DNA of 64,000 bases from Druceiella hillmani (taxonomy: Eukaryota > Arthropoda > Insecta > Lepidoptera > Hepialidae): contig JAYKKI010000075.1 of the NCBI GenBank assembly GCA_039881145.1, positions 2,055,001 to 2,119,000 of the forward strand. Direction: 5' to 3'. Shown here piece after piece: positions 13,776 to 27,218 of this stretch. The number at the start of each line of letters is the position of its first letter. Position 1 is the stretch's first letter. A program made the translations under genes and the position numbers. Below the pieces are notes generated by a model. The model saw only the letters and a program-made list of their open reading frames with translations. It was not told where the DNA came from and did not search any database.

Positions 13776-15574
13776 TATATATTTTTAGTCACAATACAAA
13801 ATTTTTTTGCTTGTATATATCATTTTAAGTACAGATAAATTAAAAGGTCCCAAATATCAAAGAAATTAAAGTAATATTGCATTAAAAAATCATAAAAATA
13901 TCATCAGCAAATGTGACTCTTCACTCCTTACCAATAACGTTACGTGCGGTTGAAAGATGAATCTCGCCATACTGGCAGTTGCTTTGATGCCATTGTCATT
14001 TGTATATCTGCGACATATGTCATGGCAGACAAATTTTCATCGGTGTCCATGTCAATTCTCCCACAGAAAAGAGAAGAGCATAGTTCGCTATCTTCTTTTT
14101 AAAAAACATATTAATAAATTAACACAGATTCACGTCTTATTGGCACTATATATTTGCCTGATGCTCAATCAAAGGCCAGAAGATCCTCATAATAAATATT
14201 TTAGTTCTTTGATACCCTTTGAGAAGGAGAAAATTCACCAGACCTTCGATCTCAAGTTTATGTGAATGTAATTGTCACCGTGTCCGCAGTGAATAAACTC
14301 AAGAATTATTACATTCTTCATAAAATTCAAATAATTAAAATGACGAAGTGTGTTCATCCACTGAATATTAATGACAGAAATTCATATATATTAATACGCT
14401 AAGGTTAAGATGTTACTCTCCCTTCTTAGAAAAAACCTCACAACTAATCCACATAAATTATATATCATTTTATAGATAATTGCTTGCTCTACCGGCATCC
14501 ACAACTAAAAAATTTATTATTGCTATTGTTTTTGCAAATTAATTAATTATTAAAATTATATACACAAAACAGCAATGCTGCCATCCTTCGGCTCAACGTC
14601 AATATGATTGACGGTCGGTAAAATTTTTGTTTAATTTCAAATCCATTCACGTATAAATAAAGTGGCGCTTTAACTCAATGCTTTTGATACTTGCGCCTCT
14701 ATATGTCAATTTTAGTAAAATATTTGTTTGATCTGTCATCTAAGCTTCATAATGGAATAAAAACGTAATAAGCAGTGTGCAAAATTAGAAATGAATTGAA
14801 TACCTGCAATCAATTTTGATTTATTAAATTGAGTTGAATAATTTATAATGCGAAGACTTCGCACGGGTCACGCTAGTGTAAGAATAATAAGACTGATTGC
14901 TACTATAAAATTATATATTTAGTGTTAAAATTTAGTTAATGATTTCGTATAGCCTGTCACTATATTTTTTATTCATAATTTTTCAAAAATCCTATTTGTG
15001 TTATTTGATTTTCTACTAATGAATATGTAATTGCAGTCAGCTATTACATAGGTATATGTAAAAAGAATATATTTTATTATATGCAAATTTTTAGTTAATT
15101 ACGCATTAAAAAGTTGCCTTTAGTGTAGCTAAACTTCTTACACAAGAATAAATTACAAAACTGCCCAAAATTCAGTCTGCTGGGCCGTGGTGCTGAAGGT
15201 GCTAGAGGTAATACAAAGCTTGGCAGTGTAAAATGTAAAGAAGTATTTTTTCTGGGATGAAGGTAATTTTATGTTAGGTAATAATATATGTATCTTTTAA
15301 TTTGTACAATTTGATATAAATCGGTTCTTCACAGAGGTATTATGTAGAAAACAAACACAATTTCCCATAGATAGGGATATAATCGAAAAGTTAACATCAA
15401 GGTCAATGAAAAGTATTATCATTCTGAAGTTGGTCTGTTTTTACAACTGAATCTGTAATCAGGCGTGAACAAAACTAAATTTGAATTAGATGACATAAAC
15501 TCAATTAATGTGATTTAAAACCTTGCAAATAATATGTCGAAAAGTAATTTTACCTCTAGAATCATATATCAACT

Positions 15575-15625
15575 TTAAATTTTCTTTCTTGGTACCCTTG
15601 AAAACCAAGAAAGAAAACTTTAAAT
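15575..15625. repeat. About 20-bp inverted repeat
   Basis: TTTAAATTTTCTTTCTTGG (15575-15593) pairs with CCAAGAAAGAAAACTTTAAA (15606-15625) with a single one-base bulge and a 12-base loop. It lies directly before the open frame at 15635. Confidence 0.8.
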
Positions 15626-15634
15626 GTTCTCTAA

Positions 15635-15976
15635 AAAAATAATGTCATTTTACTTAAGTCAACTGTGCATAATGATGGTTGTGTTGGTGACAGTTCTGAT
15701 GGTAAACCAAGCCACAAAATTACGTACTACGATAAAACTAAAAATGGAATAGATTTTAGTGCAACGTTTCAAGAAATTCAAGTCACTGGCCAATCAGGTT
15801 ATTTTTTATTTGTGAATGCAATTGCTAGAAACGACTTATGTGTCTTTACAATTAATAAAGATCAAACAAAAATATTTCGACATGATTTCCTCACAAATAT
15901 GGCGCTTGATGAAATTTTTAACACACAAGTGAATGAATACAGAAATCATATAAAAGATTTCATTGTAAATAAATAA
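15635..15976 (+). pseudogene. Unidentified coding-like reading frame
   Basis: The frame is open for about 113 codons from an upstream stop at 15632 to a TAA at 15974. In such AT-rich DNA, the balanced amino-acid content looks coding (for example KITYYDKTKNGIDFSATFQE, GYFLFVNAIARND and NEYRNHIKDFIVNK). No ATG precedes the first 90 or so codons. It is therefore either an exon (a possible acceptor is TTTTACTTAAG ending near 15658) or a decayed fragment of a longer gene. I do not recognise the family. No neighbouring exon could be joined to it. Confidence 0.35.
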
Positions 15977-18900
15977 CTTTTTGGGAAAATGTGCAAAACA
16001 GATACAGGATAGATCCAACAGAGTTAATAATCGTACCTCGTGTAGAAGTGCATGGAAAAGATTTTCTTTGTGGTAGGAAAAATAATGAAAAAAATGTGTA
16101 AAACGTCACATATTTCATAAATTTACTTAGCCTAAACATTGCAAATATAGTTAGAAACTTCTTTTAACAATAACGTTTACTAAGAACTTTATTTTAGTAT
16201 TTAGTTAGTCTCTGTAATAACTGAAAAAGTGATCTCTGAAATAAAAAAAGAAGTTTAAAAAAGTTTAAGATTCATTTATTTTTCGTTATCCTATAATCAT
16301 TACTATAATTTAATAACAAAGATAAAATATAAGTTTCATTTTTCTTTTTCCATAAACCCAAAATCCAAATTAAATCATCAATGTTTTCTGCATGACGCAT
16401 TCTGTTATGGAATACGGCCACTAGATAATTAAGTAATATTATTGCGACGCATGGAAACATAGAAGCTATAGCATTCTAAAGCACCAACATATCCTTTAAT
16501 AATCAGTGTATGGTTATAAAAGGGTTGTCTTATATAATTGTAATAACCACTAATTCCATTAAATTGTTTACTGTTTAGTTTTGTGCCAAATAATGTAATT
16601 TCCTTGTTTTGTTTAAAGAAAACTTTTGCTGTAGTCATCATTCTCTTGTGGAAGCTTAAAGAAAAAATGTTCCCCGGGAAATAATGTGTAGGAATCGGTT
16701 TAAACGCTATAAAAGTGGTACCTTTAATGTGTAAAAGAAAAAAGCATCCGGGTATATAAAAAAAATTTCAAGACAAAAAATTCAAAGTTTTATTAGACAA
16801 TGATTTATACCAAACAACTAGATAATTATTAGAAGTATTATATATATGTTACACCAATAACTGGTAGCAGAAGTTTACACAACAACAATGCTTTTAAAAG
16901 CAGAAGATATTCATCTTTTTATTTCTTTTACACTTTGGTACATCCAATATATCTTAGCCTATAATCTTAACCTATAGCCTAGAATCTGGGCTTAATTAAA
17001 AACTATACTTAGAAAATACAAAAATAAAAAAAAAGCTGTAATAGTTAGCAGTTTATTTAATTTAAAATTAACATCCATAAACTTATACAAACAATAATGT
17101 TTACATTAATTTTCTGCGTATATTTTTTCACATTCCGCAGTCCACAAACACAGGGCCATCAAATACTTCCATAGACTAGAAAGATACAATTTTTATTATA
17201 AATCATGGCATTCCAATAGAACCACGTGCAATGATTGCTAGGATAACTGTTAATAATGATTTTAAAATTAATCAACTTGTTATGGAATTTAGAAAAATAA
17301 TAACATATTTTTTATTTGTAACACAAAATACCAATATCATAACTTATTACTAACAATTGTTCTGACACCAAATTCGTTTGAAAAGTTACAACACTAAGTT
17401 AAGTTATGCACTACTTTGAAATAATTCACTATGATTATCTTAAATGACTGAAAATTTGTTTAATTCATTCACTTCACATTAGCATTTGGTTTGTTAAAGT
17501 TGTCGATAAAAACAGACTGTTAATATTAGAAGTAATGAATAACAAATTCAACATTTAGCATATGAAGTACAAGATAGTTGCTAGATCTGCAGAGGTATAT
17601 AGTATACACAGGTATAATTATTATTTATACACAATGCTTAAGAAAAAAAAAAGAAAGACTGTGTACGATACCATCTAACCCTTCATTCTCAAAATTGAAT
17701 TAACTGTATTACAACAAAAAAAACAGCATTAATCCCTATTATCAGTATGAAACTAAATGAAGTAGGCAGATGAAGATATGCCACAGCCACAAGCTGCAAA
17801 CATTTTTAGATATAAGCAAAAAACAGAAGCTACCCATCACCTAAAGCATACATGGTGAAATCCGTTATCATTATTATGTTAAAATCATAATATTTGTATT
17901 CTGCATGCCGTTAGATGCAGATATATTGCAAGTTAGACGCAACTGAATGTCAAATATTCCACAATTTACTTGCCATGAACACTGTACAGACATAACCTTC
18001 AACAATCAGTATATAACAGACAGAAAAAATTATTTTTCACTCAATTAAAAAAAGTTTGTGCATAAAATTACTTTGCACGTCTACTCTTTAACTCAACGCC
18101 AAAATCTTGATGTAGGATTTTGATGTGAAACACATAATGGTGCGATGGGAGTTAAAACATTCTGATGGCACGTCACGACATGCCATATTGGCACCTTCGT
18201 ATCTTGTTGGCTCATTCCGACTTAAGACTTCCCTCTCTACTACACTACACAGATGCTACTTTACATGTGTGTTAGTGTTTATCATTGTTTCTTATCTACT
18301 ATTCTTACAGCTTTACTCTTTTATATTTGGGCATCGCATTAAACTCTCTTGAAACATTAAAAGCATTTATTCATTTAAAATATGAGTTACAGTGAAAAAA
18401 AAAATGAATATGTTTCACATGTGCCAGGCGTCCCATAATGGCTCACATTTTTTTTCAATTACTGTAAATGAATAGATTATTAATTACCAAACTTTTTAAT
18501 TGATATATAAAAAAGATTGTAATACATCAGCAAACTCACGAAAAGAGAATATGTTGCAAATATTAAAGCAAAAACAATCATTTAATAATTGGAAAAGGCG
18601 AAGGATGAAATATTGCACCAAAAAAGTTAGTTTTATGTACCCAACCTGATGTAGCAATGAAATTGAGGTTTCTACTCAGTCAGTATTTTTTCCTAACACT
18701 GCATAGCGACAATACTGACAGAAAAAGAGCATGCTAATCAAGTTTTCCCAACACTAAAACTACAAAAATACTGATCACATGAAAATAAAAAACTTTTACC
18801 ATACTCCTAATTCCAATACGGCTTCAAATTGTTAACTCCTATGGACAAACAGTAACTTTGAAAATACCTGAAAGCTTATCTTCAATAAATGTCTGAAAAC

Positions 18901-19085
18901 GCTAATTTCTTAATTTTTAAAGAAGCTAATGTAAGTTTTAACTTCTCACATTTTACTTCTGTTTTTGAGGTAAGATGCAATATTGGGACCTTTTAAGATA
19001 GTCACCCTTTGTCTGTTTTATTAGGTATTTCAATATTTTTAGTTCATTGGAAGTATGCAATAGATTTTCTTCAGTACTATAGGAT

Positions 19086-19177
19086 GATCAGAATAAGCAT
19101 AGAGTATTAGTCAGAATAAGCATAGAGTATTAGTCAGAATAAGCATAGAGTATTAGTCAGAATAAGCATAGAGTATT
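19086..19177. repeat. 23-bp minisatellite, 4 copies
   Basis: AGTCAGAATAAGCATAGAGT plus ATT repeats four times in register with almost no divergence (the first copy starts GATC). The near identity indicates recent expansion. Confidence 0.95.
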
Positions 19178-21037
19178 AGACACTTTCATGTCTAGAAACT
19201 TAAAAAATTTCACTTAAGGAATATAAATCAATACAAAAGGTATATCAAACACCTTCACATAAATAAATTTTGAAAAATGTGAAATTTTAATATTCAAATA
19301 AGGGAATCGATCAGTCAAATATTAATTCCTAAAGGTTAAGAAGTATTTTTTTCGACCTTAATTTCATTAATTTCCAAATTTAGTGTATTACGAAATCTTT
19401 TTTTTTATATTTTTATATCATGGTCATTCTTGACTATTCAACCAATCAACTAAGATAATAACATGAAACACAACAATAGCATGAAATTATTTAATAAACA
19501 AGATTCTATAACAATTTTTTATAAAGACATATATATATCAAATAAATTTATTGTACAATTGAACCAAATATTCATAAAAAATTATTCAATTTCATACAAG
19601 GCATATTGCGTGCACGGAGGAGTGTGAGATTAGGCGTAGTTAGTTTATACGGAGAGAGAGTGCAGAAAGCTAAAATATACATAATGTTCAAACTTAAAAA
19701 TGGATTGTGGTCGAATTTCGCCCACTAATTCTGAGAATAAGATAGGCTGCCAGTAATAGTATCACTGTATCCATGAGCAATACCAAAATGGAATACTATG
19801 TTATTTATCACAATATAATAAAGAAGTGTCAAATAATCAATTACCTCAGAATACATCTATTTAGAAATGTACTTCAAGACATATAATTAATAACACTTAA
19901 GCCATAATTCAATACGCATGCAACTAATCTATGAATAGGATAATTTCCCAGTAAACACTCCAGGATGAGTTATCAATTGATAAGCTGACTGGCTTTCTAA
20001 GAATAGTAAGGAAAAATTGCTATCAATTGCAACTTCAATTGACGCTTCAAAGATCCACACATTGCACAAAATACATGACTATGTTGGTTATATGAAAAAA
20101 TAATATATCCGAATAATTAAATAATAATTATCTTTTGCATATCCATCGAATGGGATGTTATGGGTCATACCTTTCATATTGAAATAGAGATTCCGCTTAA
20201 CATTTTTCATTTGCAAAGTATTGAACTTTATAATAATGTGCAGTGCTTCCCCAAATACAAGCCGTTGAATAGAGCTTCAATAAAAATAATCTCGTACGTG
20301 TTCCAATATACACTTGGGTAGTTATTTTATAATTTTTCTACTCTATTCTTAATTTTGCGTGTATTGCTTTAGAAAATAGACAGAAATAAGATGAGTAATT
20401 TTAATAAGTTTCAATATAAACGGATTATATTCGTTGAATTATAACTCTACCATATCATTTTTTATATATCATTTTATGATCATATAACGATCCCATTTTA
20501 TGTTTTGTGAAATCTTGTATTGCTGACTCATTTATACAGAGAGACATACAGGCACACAAACAAACAAGTAAGACTAAAAGAGTAGAGTGGGCTAGGTTAG
20601 TGGAATTCAATTGTATTGTAAATTTATTAATCAAAAATGTCTTATTACAATAAATAACTTTCCTTTATTGTAATCACATAATTGCATTGTAGAACTGATG
20701 TGGAATGACGATGTAAATAAAAATGCATAGTGAACAAAGAATATTAAAAAGGCCTTTGAATAGAGTTTATCTAAGCGTCATAAAACTTTGTGGATAAGGA
20801 AGATATGTATAAAAACTAAATAGGTACTTCAAAACAATTTGCACTTTATCAATAGGTTAGGTATATATGTTTCATTACCTGAACATATTTTAGAAAATAC
20901 ATGATAATTTGTAGCATAGCAATGAAAGTAACTTGATGTGTCAAGACTAAAACAAGATTAAAATTATGTAAATTATGAAAACGCGTGGAAAATAATATTA
21001 GTGTAACGGTTAATAAAAGTAACTCTGCCTATTATTT

Positions 21038-21081
21038 AACATATTATGTAATAACCTTTATAGGTTATTACATAATATGTT
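21038..21081. repeat. 20-bp perfect inverted repeat, 4-bp loop
   Basis: AACATATTATGTAATAACCT (21038-21057) is followed after TTAT by its exact complement (21062-21081). Confidence 0.9.
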
Positions 21082-22311
21082 TGTTTGTTGCATTGTTTAT
21101 AAAGCTTTTTAATTTAACAAGACGCAATTGGAAAGTAGCTGCAATTTATTTTTAACAGTTACTAGACATTTATTTGACTTTATACTAATATTAATTAAAT
21201 CAAATGTCCCTATTAATATCTAAAGGACAGAATAAAACATTTTTAGAGTAGTTTTGCTTTTGAATTTTAGTGGAAAATAAATGCTACTTATTTCATTTTA
21301 GGCATTTGGAGAAAAAAATTAGAAAGAATGTATGCGCTTTGATCTAATTGTTCTAGATGATAAAGAAATCGTGAAAACAGTTCATGAAAAGTCAGAAGTT
21401 TTCGCTATACGTGATAACTAATAAACGAATGTATATTTATTTAATTTTTGTTAAAGATGGAAGAAAATTTCGAAGACATAAAAAATTTATAGAAACTGAG
21501 TAAAATTTATTATATGTTATTAATCCTAATTTTCAAATCAATACCCAACTTTATATTAGTTACACTAATGTTTTGTTGGTAACTATGTACTACGTAATTT
21601 TGGCTACTACTTTTTATTATAATTAAAGAACAGCGAAATTCTGAAATATAGAATAATGAACCTACAGCTTCATAACAATTACTCCATAAATATTATTCAT
21701 CAGAACAATAAACAATAAGCAACCTCAAGTAGATGAAAAGTTTTGAGTATTACTTTAGGACTGTACTGATTAGGATTTTAATTTGAAAGAAATTTATGAA
21801 AAATTCAGTTAATTCAATTAAAGCTATTTTTCCATTTATTTTGAACACTTTGTTTCGCAAAATTATTATTACTAAACAAACTGTTTAAAAGCAACTAGAG
21901 TTGGTAAAAAAAATTACTGAACAAAAATTTCTGTTATAAACTTCAAAGTTCTTTGTAAGAGCAAAATTTTTAATGTATTTTATTACGGAAACTAAATTTA
22001 AGTACATATTCCAAATATTAGGTGGACAAACTACAATATGTATACTAAATAGCATTAAACATGCAGAAAGAAACATATTGACAAATTTGCTCTACGATTT
22101 CCATTTTAGATGCTATCCTAGAAGCTTTATTATTTATAATATCATACTTGTTCAATTGTCTGACTTATTACAATATATTACATTTAATAAACAACAATAT
22201 TATATTAAATAAATATATCATTAGCCATCTTAGCCATCAAAAATGAGCTTCCCTTGACTCTGTCTCATTTTCTTTATACCTGTGTGAGAGCACTACCTAC
22301 TTTTTGTTCAC

Positions 22312-22916
22312 TTTTAAGGGTTCCATAGCCAAATGGTAAAAACGGAACCCTTGTAATTTCATCTTCTCCGTCTGTATGTCTATCTGTTCGTGTGTCACAA
22401 CCATTTTACTCGGAGACTATTGGCACTATATAGATGAAATTTAGATGGTAGGTGTCTTCTATGAACCACTTTACAATGAAATAATGGAATTACGAAAGAA
22501 ATAATATAATAGGTATCCATACATATAACTGAGGAATGAAAAAAAATCCAGTGTAGATAGGCGTGTGGGGTGTCTTTAGATGCTCTTAAAAAATTGTATA
22601 AAGGTTCAAAATAACATTTTTATTTCAGTCGATAGTTAGCGAGATATGTCGTTCTAAAGTTTTAAAAGGAATGTCCTTCCCCCTCTAACTTTTCAACTAA
22701 TGGGTATAAAATTGTGAAAAAAATTAAGGTAGTTACAACGGAAATTGGTTTCAATACGACATGTCATGTAGTTTTTGAGATATGAAATATTTTCAGTACC
22801 GACTGCAGCAATAACTTCGTTTTTCACTGTGTCTTTGAGAAATACAACCTTATAAGTTTAATATAGTTTGGTGTTACGGAAGTGTGCGCGAGTTCGACTC
22901 GCACTTGGCTGGTTTT
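22312..22916 (+). repeat. GGTTCCGT-family interspersed repeat, copy 1
   Basis: About 600 bp that aligns along its length with 44589-45176. It starts AAGGGTTCCATAGCCAAATG, has ACGGAACCCTT 30 bases later, and ends GCGCGAGTTCGACTCGCACT then TGGCTGGTTTT. The short inverted motif near the start and the C/G-rich tail are typical of an abundant non-coding repeat I associate with lepidopteran genomes. No coding capacity is seen. Confidence 0.8.
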
Positions 22917-23074
22917 ATTAAGAACATATTGTAGCTATGTAAGTTATTGTTAATAAAAACATATCTAGGTTATTTAGAAATATAATGGACAATCTAAAGG
23001 GAAATTCTCTAATAGAGTGAAGTAGCAGCTACGAAAGCATTTTGGGAAATTCTCTAATACAGAAAAGATGCTAC

Positions 23075-23076
23075 CA

Positions 23077-23112
<36 letters not shown>

Positions 23113-23113
23113 A
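23075..23113. repeat. TA microsatellite
   Basis: About 19 TA dinucleotides with one TACA interruption. Just upstream, GGGAAATTCTCTAATA occurs twice about 50 bases apart, a small local duplication. Confidence 0.9.
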
Positions 23114-26100
23114 AATGGAAATAAAAATATTTCATTTACTATATTATAATAATAAAACAAAATTGAAAATCCATTTCAAATTAAAGACATCTTAATAAAT
23201 TCTCACTTTACTCTACGAGAATACACAATTTAAATATAATTTCAATAATAACATGACATAAATTACAAGTTAATATCACCCCGAGACCTTGACAATAAAT
23301 TAGGTATTGGCAAAGACATTACAGAGCAAATACATAAGTTACGAGAGCCGAGCTTCCGTCTGTTCATAAACCAATCAATTCATTCTTAACATAACATCAA
23401 GTGAAACAATAGGTAGGTGGATGTGTATCACAAAACAAATCACTTCCCCATTCTTTCATTGTTCATACATGTCACTACTTGGAAAGCGCTTTATTATAGT
23501 ATCTACTTTGTTTACGATTAGAGTATTATGAAAAGTTGTTACGAGGGAAACTTCCTAAGACCTATTTTTCAATTTATATTTTAAACATTTTGTAATACAT
23601 ATACCGTGATATAATTTAAATACTGCTTCATAATGTGTTTAATTGCGTTCATCCACAAAACAAACAAAAAAATTCTACCAATTCAAACACAGGTAGATTG
23701 TAGTTATGATCTACGATCAATTTAAAGAAATGCAAAGCCTCTTCATGATAAGATTATGATAAATCCTATGATGCTTAAAAGAAAAGTTGAATATAAATAT
23801 GATGATAAACATTTTAAAATATAAACAGTATAATTTGTAAATTCACTAACATTTCCCTTACGTGCTAATCATATATTAGACACCAATTTGCTATATTTGT
23901 TTTGAAACTATACTAGTTTTATTATATAAAAAAGATTATATTTTAAAATTATATATTAAAATTCAATTATTTATATTATTAAACCGTAATGTCTATACTG
24001 ATGCATAAGAAACTGAATTCTCAAAAGAACGAAGTAGCACAATATACTTAAAATGATGTTGGATAAGAGCATATTTTGAGATGTAAAGCTGGTTTGGTTT
24101 AGGAGTTTTTAACACCAAGAAGCATAATTTTAAAAAATTATTCTGTATAGTTATTATAATCCCTACATCTATAACTTTAGAGTCTTCCTATAATTTCAAA
24201 ACCTACTTTGATTATTATTACACATATTACTCAGCTAAAACGATTAGCAATTCTTTCTCCGTGAGGTTTAGTCAAATTTAGCGGGTTTCTATTATGGCAA
24301 AAATTTCAAATATTAGGATAAATCCTCAACCATAATGGTGAGCTCGGTTATAGTTATACAACTAACAGATCATAACAATAATATTAAAATCCATTAACCT
24401 GATATCTAAAATGAACAACAATCTTTTAATGAAGGTATTCATATATTATATCTCTACTATAAGTTGGATTTAAGGAAATTTCTAGTGAATTTAAGAAATC
24501 TTTCATTTTTCAGAGAGTAGATTTTAATTTTTCATATTAATGTTAGATTTTAACTGTCACTTGTAGCAATATAAAAAATATTTTGCTGATCGAAGTGAAA
24601 TTACATTTAGTCACTCTCATTGGTTTTCTACTTGCATAGCTATCTTCTCCCAATACATAATATAAAATTTTCTTGATAAAGAATTTAGGATAAACATTTT
24701 AATTCTGAACAAAAATATAACAAATATCTATTGTATGGTACTGATACCGTACATCTGTACTTGACATAAGCCTAGCATACAGATTCTGAGAAAAGAAATT
24801 ACTTTTATACATATTCAGATACAATCTTCGTGATAACAAAACATGTAATAAGGAATATATCTACAATAAAATATGTGATAACAAAAAAATGTATCGGATA
24901 TATAAGATTAACAGGTAGCACGTAAGCATTGTGTTCAAAAACTCATAAATTTATGTCAATCATTCTTTGTTTTATCACACAAATGAAACATAAAAATGTC
25001 TATTTATATTTTAATGTACAACGATATTTTACATGAAGCAGTCCCTGAAAATATCGTACTAAATTTTTGTTTACCACAACTAAGACAATCACGATTGAAG
25101 TACCGATGCAGGAATGTCAAACAACTCCATCATTGACTACCGTAATAAAGAATGTACCTTCCCTGAAATACCTATTTGTTTACTTTTTACATACATATAA
25201 TTAGTATAACCAAAATGCCAATTTATATATTTAGACCCACATTCATTGCATATTCTATTAGCCTGTTTTTCAGAATGTTTTCATTCTACTCTATATATAA
25301 ATTTCCTAACGGTATTCCTTTGCGACATCAATGTATTAAAAATTCAATGTTATGTATGTTTATTTCTACCGATTGATACCAGTAGAATATAACACATTAA
25401 TGTAAATTGCTTGTTTCTTCTCTTGCATGAAAAAAAAAGAAAATTAAGAAATAAATAATCTTTGCTCCAAGTAAACTATTTTGTAAAATGAGTTTATTTA
25501 TACCCATTCTATTTCTACTAGTCAATCAACTCTAGATAATTTTTTTTAAGTTACAAATGTTTTATTAGCATATGTTGACAAATATAAAATCTAGAATGAA
25601 AGCTTAGAACAAATCATGTGAGCATACCTAAGGTATTTTAAATTGTGACCTAATAAAAAAATAAGCTAAAAAATACGAACTAATCCCACTTTATATTTTG
25701 TATATTTTCAACCTGAGGTCTTGCACTTTTATTTATTTTGTGATACAGACATTATTATAACTGTTTATAATATTTTTATAACTTGACCGAGTCTTAAAAA
25801 TAGCAAAACGAAAACTCGTTTAAAACTTAATTAGGTGTTTCCCTATTGTTTATTACCACACAGGAGAAACCTAGTAAGTGTTAATCATATTTCCAATATA
25901 ATATATGTACCACTCCTTATTATATCAATACAGCGCAATGAATGAAGTTTTACAAAGGTCAAAATTTATTGTTCCAAGTTATTTATTGTTCTAATTTTTA
26001 ACTGTATTTTTTGGTGTAATTTTCTTTACACGATGGGAGGATAATTTACTTTCTTATTTTTTCCTACAGAGACAGAAAAGGCGTTGCATGACAAAGAGGG

Positions 26101-27218
26101 TTAATTAACATTTAAGGCATTTCGCCAACAACTAAGGCCCAGATTTAATAACTTTTGACTCATACCCATGAAAATGTTGGGCAATGAAATAATCATGGCA
26201 TGCAATGAAATATCTATTAGCTAGATTAAAAAATACCTATCTGCAGAAAATTTAATTGAACACTTGAAATTGCACAAAAAATGGAGTGTCGACTGTTAAG
26301 GTCAAAATTTTATAAATTCATACACTAACCCAATGTGGGGTAATCGTTTCAGAATGAAATTAAAAAGTTTCATCAAGGAATGAAGTTTAAATTATTTTAA
26401 ATACTTTTAATTTTTAAATAGCTTCCTTTTGTTATAAGAAGCTATCTGCTACACAAAATCGTTTACAATTTTTGTTTTTAAATATCTTTAAATTATAATG
26501 TGTTTTACGGTCGTTTTAGAAATAAAATATTTACTTTAAGTATAGCAAATGTACTCGATTAGGGTTTTCATGTGCACTTCATGTTCTTCTTCACTTCTGA
26601 GGAATTCTTTCAGACCAACTGAACACAATTATTTTTTTATATCCTAACTTTGTAAATTCAACATATACCTAGTAAAAATGATAGTTTGAACCCATAAAAC
26701 AGAAAGACTGTCAGGAGTCAGATTTTGTGATAATCACCAATGTAGTAAATTTGGAAAAATAACTCCAAAATGTGTAGAGGATACAATTCCAGAATTATTG
26801 TATGAAAAATAATTTTCATCGCTTTATCTAAGCGTGTGAGAGAATAAAGTTACATACGAACTCATTATTATTCTAATGATGATTTTTTTTAGTTTTAGAA
26901 TACAATATATTTATAAATATATTTAAAACAAACTTATTTACAAAACCAACAAAATTAATAATATTCCTGATGAAACTTTTTATAATATCTCAAACAGGTT
27001 TGGCCAACGTCATTCGTACATAAATATATGTCCTAACACTAAGCGTTACTTAATATTATCAATTAATATTATATAATTTCTGTTAAAAGTTACAAATACA
27101 AATAAACTTAAAATATTTATAGGTACTCTCGCCCTTCTAATTGCAGCTGCCCTGAAAATAATCAAACTACACAAATAACAGAAAAATAAGAAAAAAATCT
27201 AAACACTTAATACTTATC

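Larger units (their letters stand above)
11587..27218. other. Intergenic, repeat-bearing, no host gene recognised
   Basis: About 15.6 kb between the mariner relic and ADO. I annotate separately a tRNA-like SINE fragment, one unidentified coding-like frame, two inverted repeats, a 23-bp minisatellite, a GGTTCCGT-family repeat and a TA microsatellite. A patch near 14846-14878 (cgaagacttcgcacgggtca) looks like another LINE tail. The rest is AT-rich sequence in which I see nothing. Confidence 0.55.

Noticed and set aside
13945..14100. Minus-strand stretch (DTDENLSAMTYVADIQMTMA) that looks faintly coding
   Set aside because: Only about 50 codons between stops, no recognised family and no neighbouring exon.
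13957..14265. Plus-strand 102-codon frame
   Set aside because: No recognisable domain. The composition looks like translated AT-rich DNA.
19086..19177. CRISPR-like array
   Set aside because: The 23-bp units are contiguous with no spacers, in a eukaryotic genome. It is a minisatellite.
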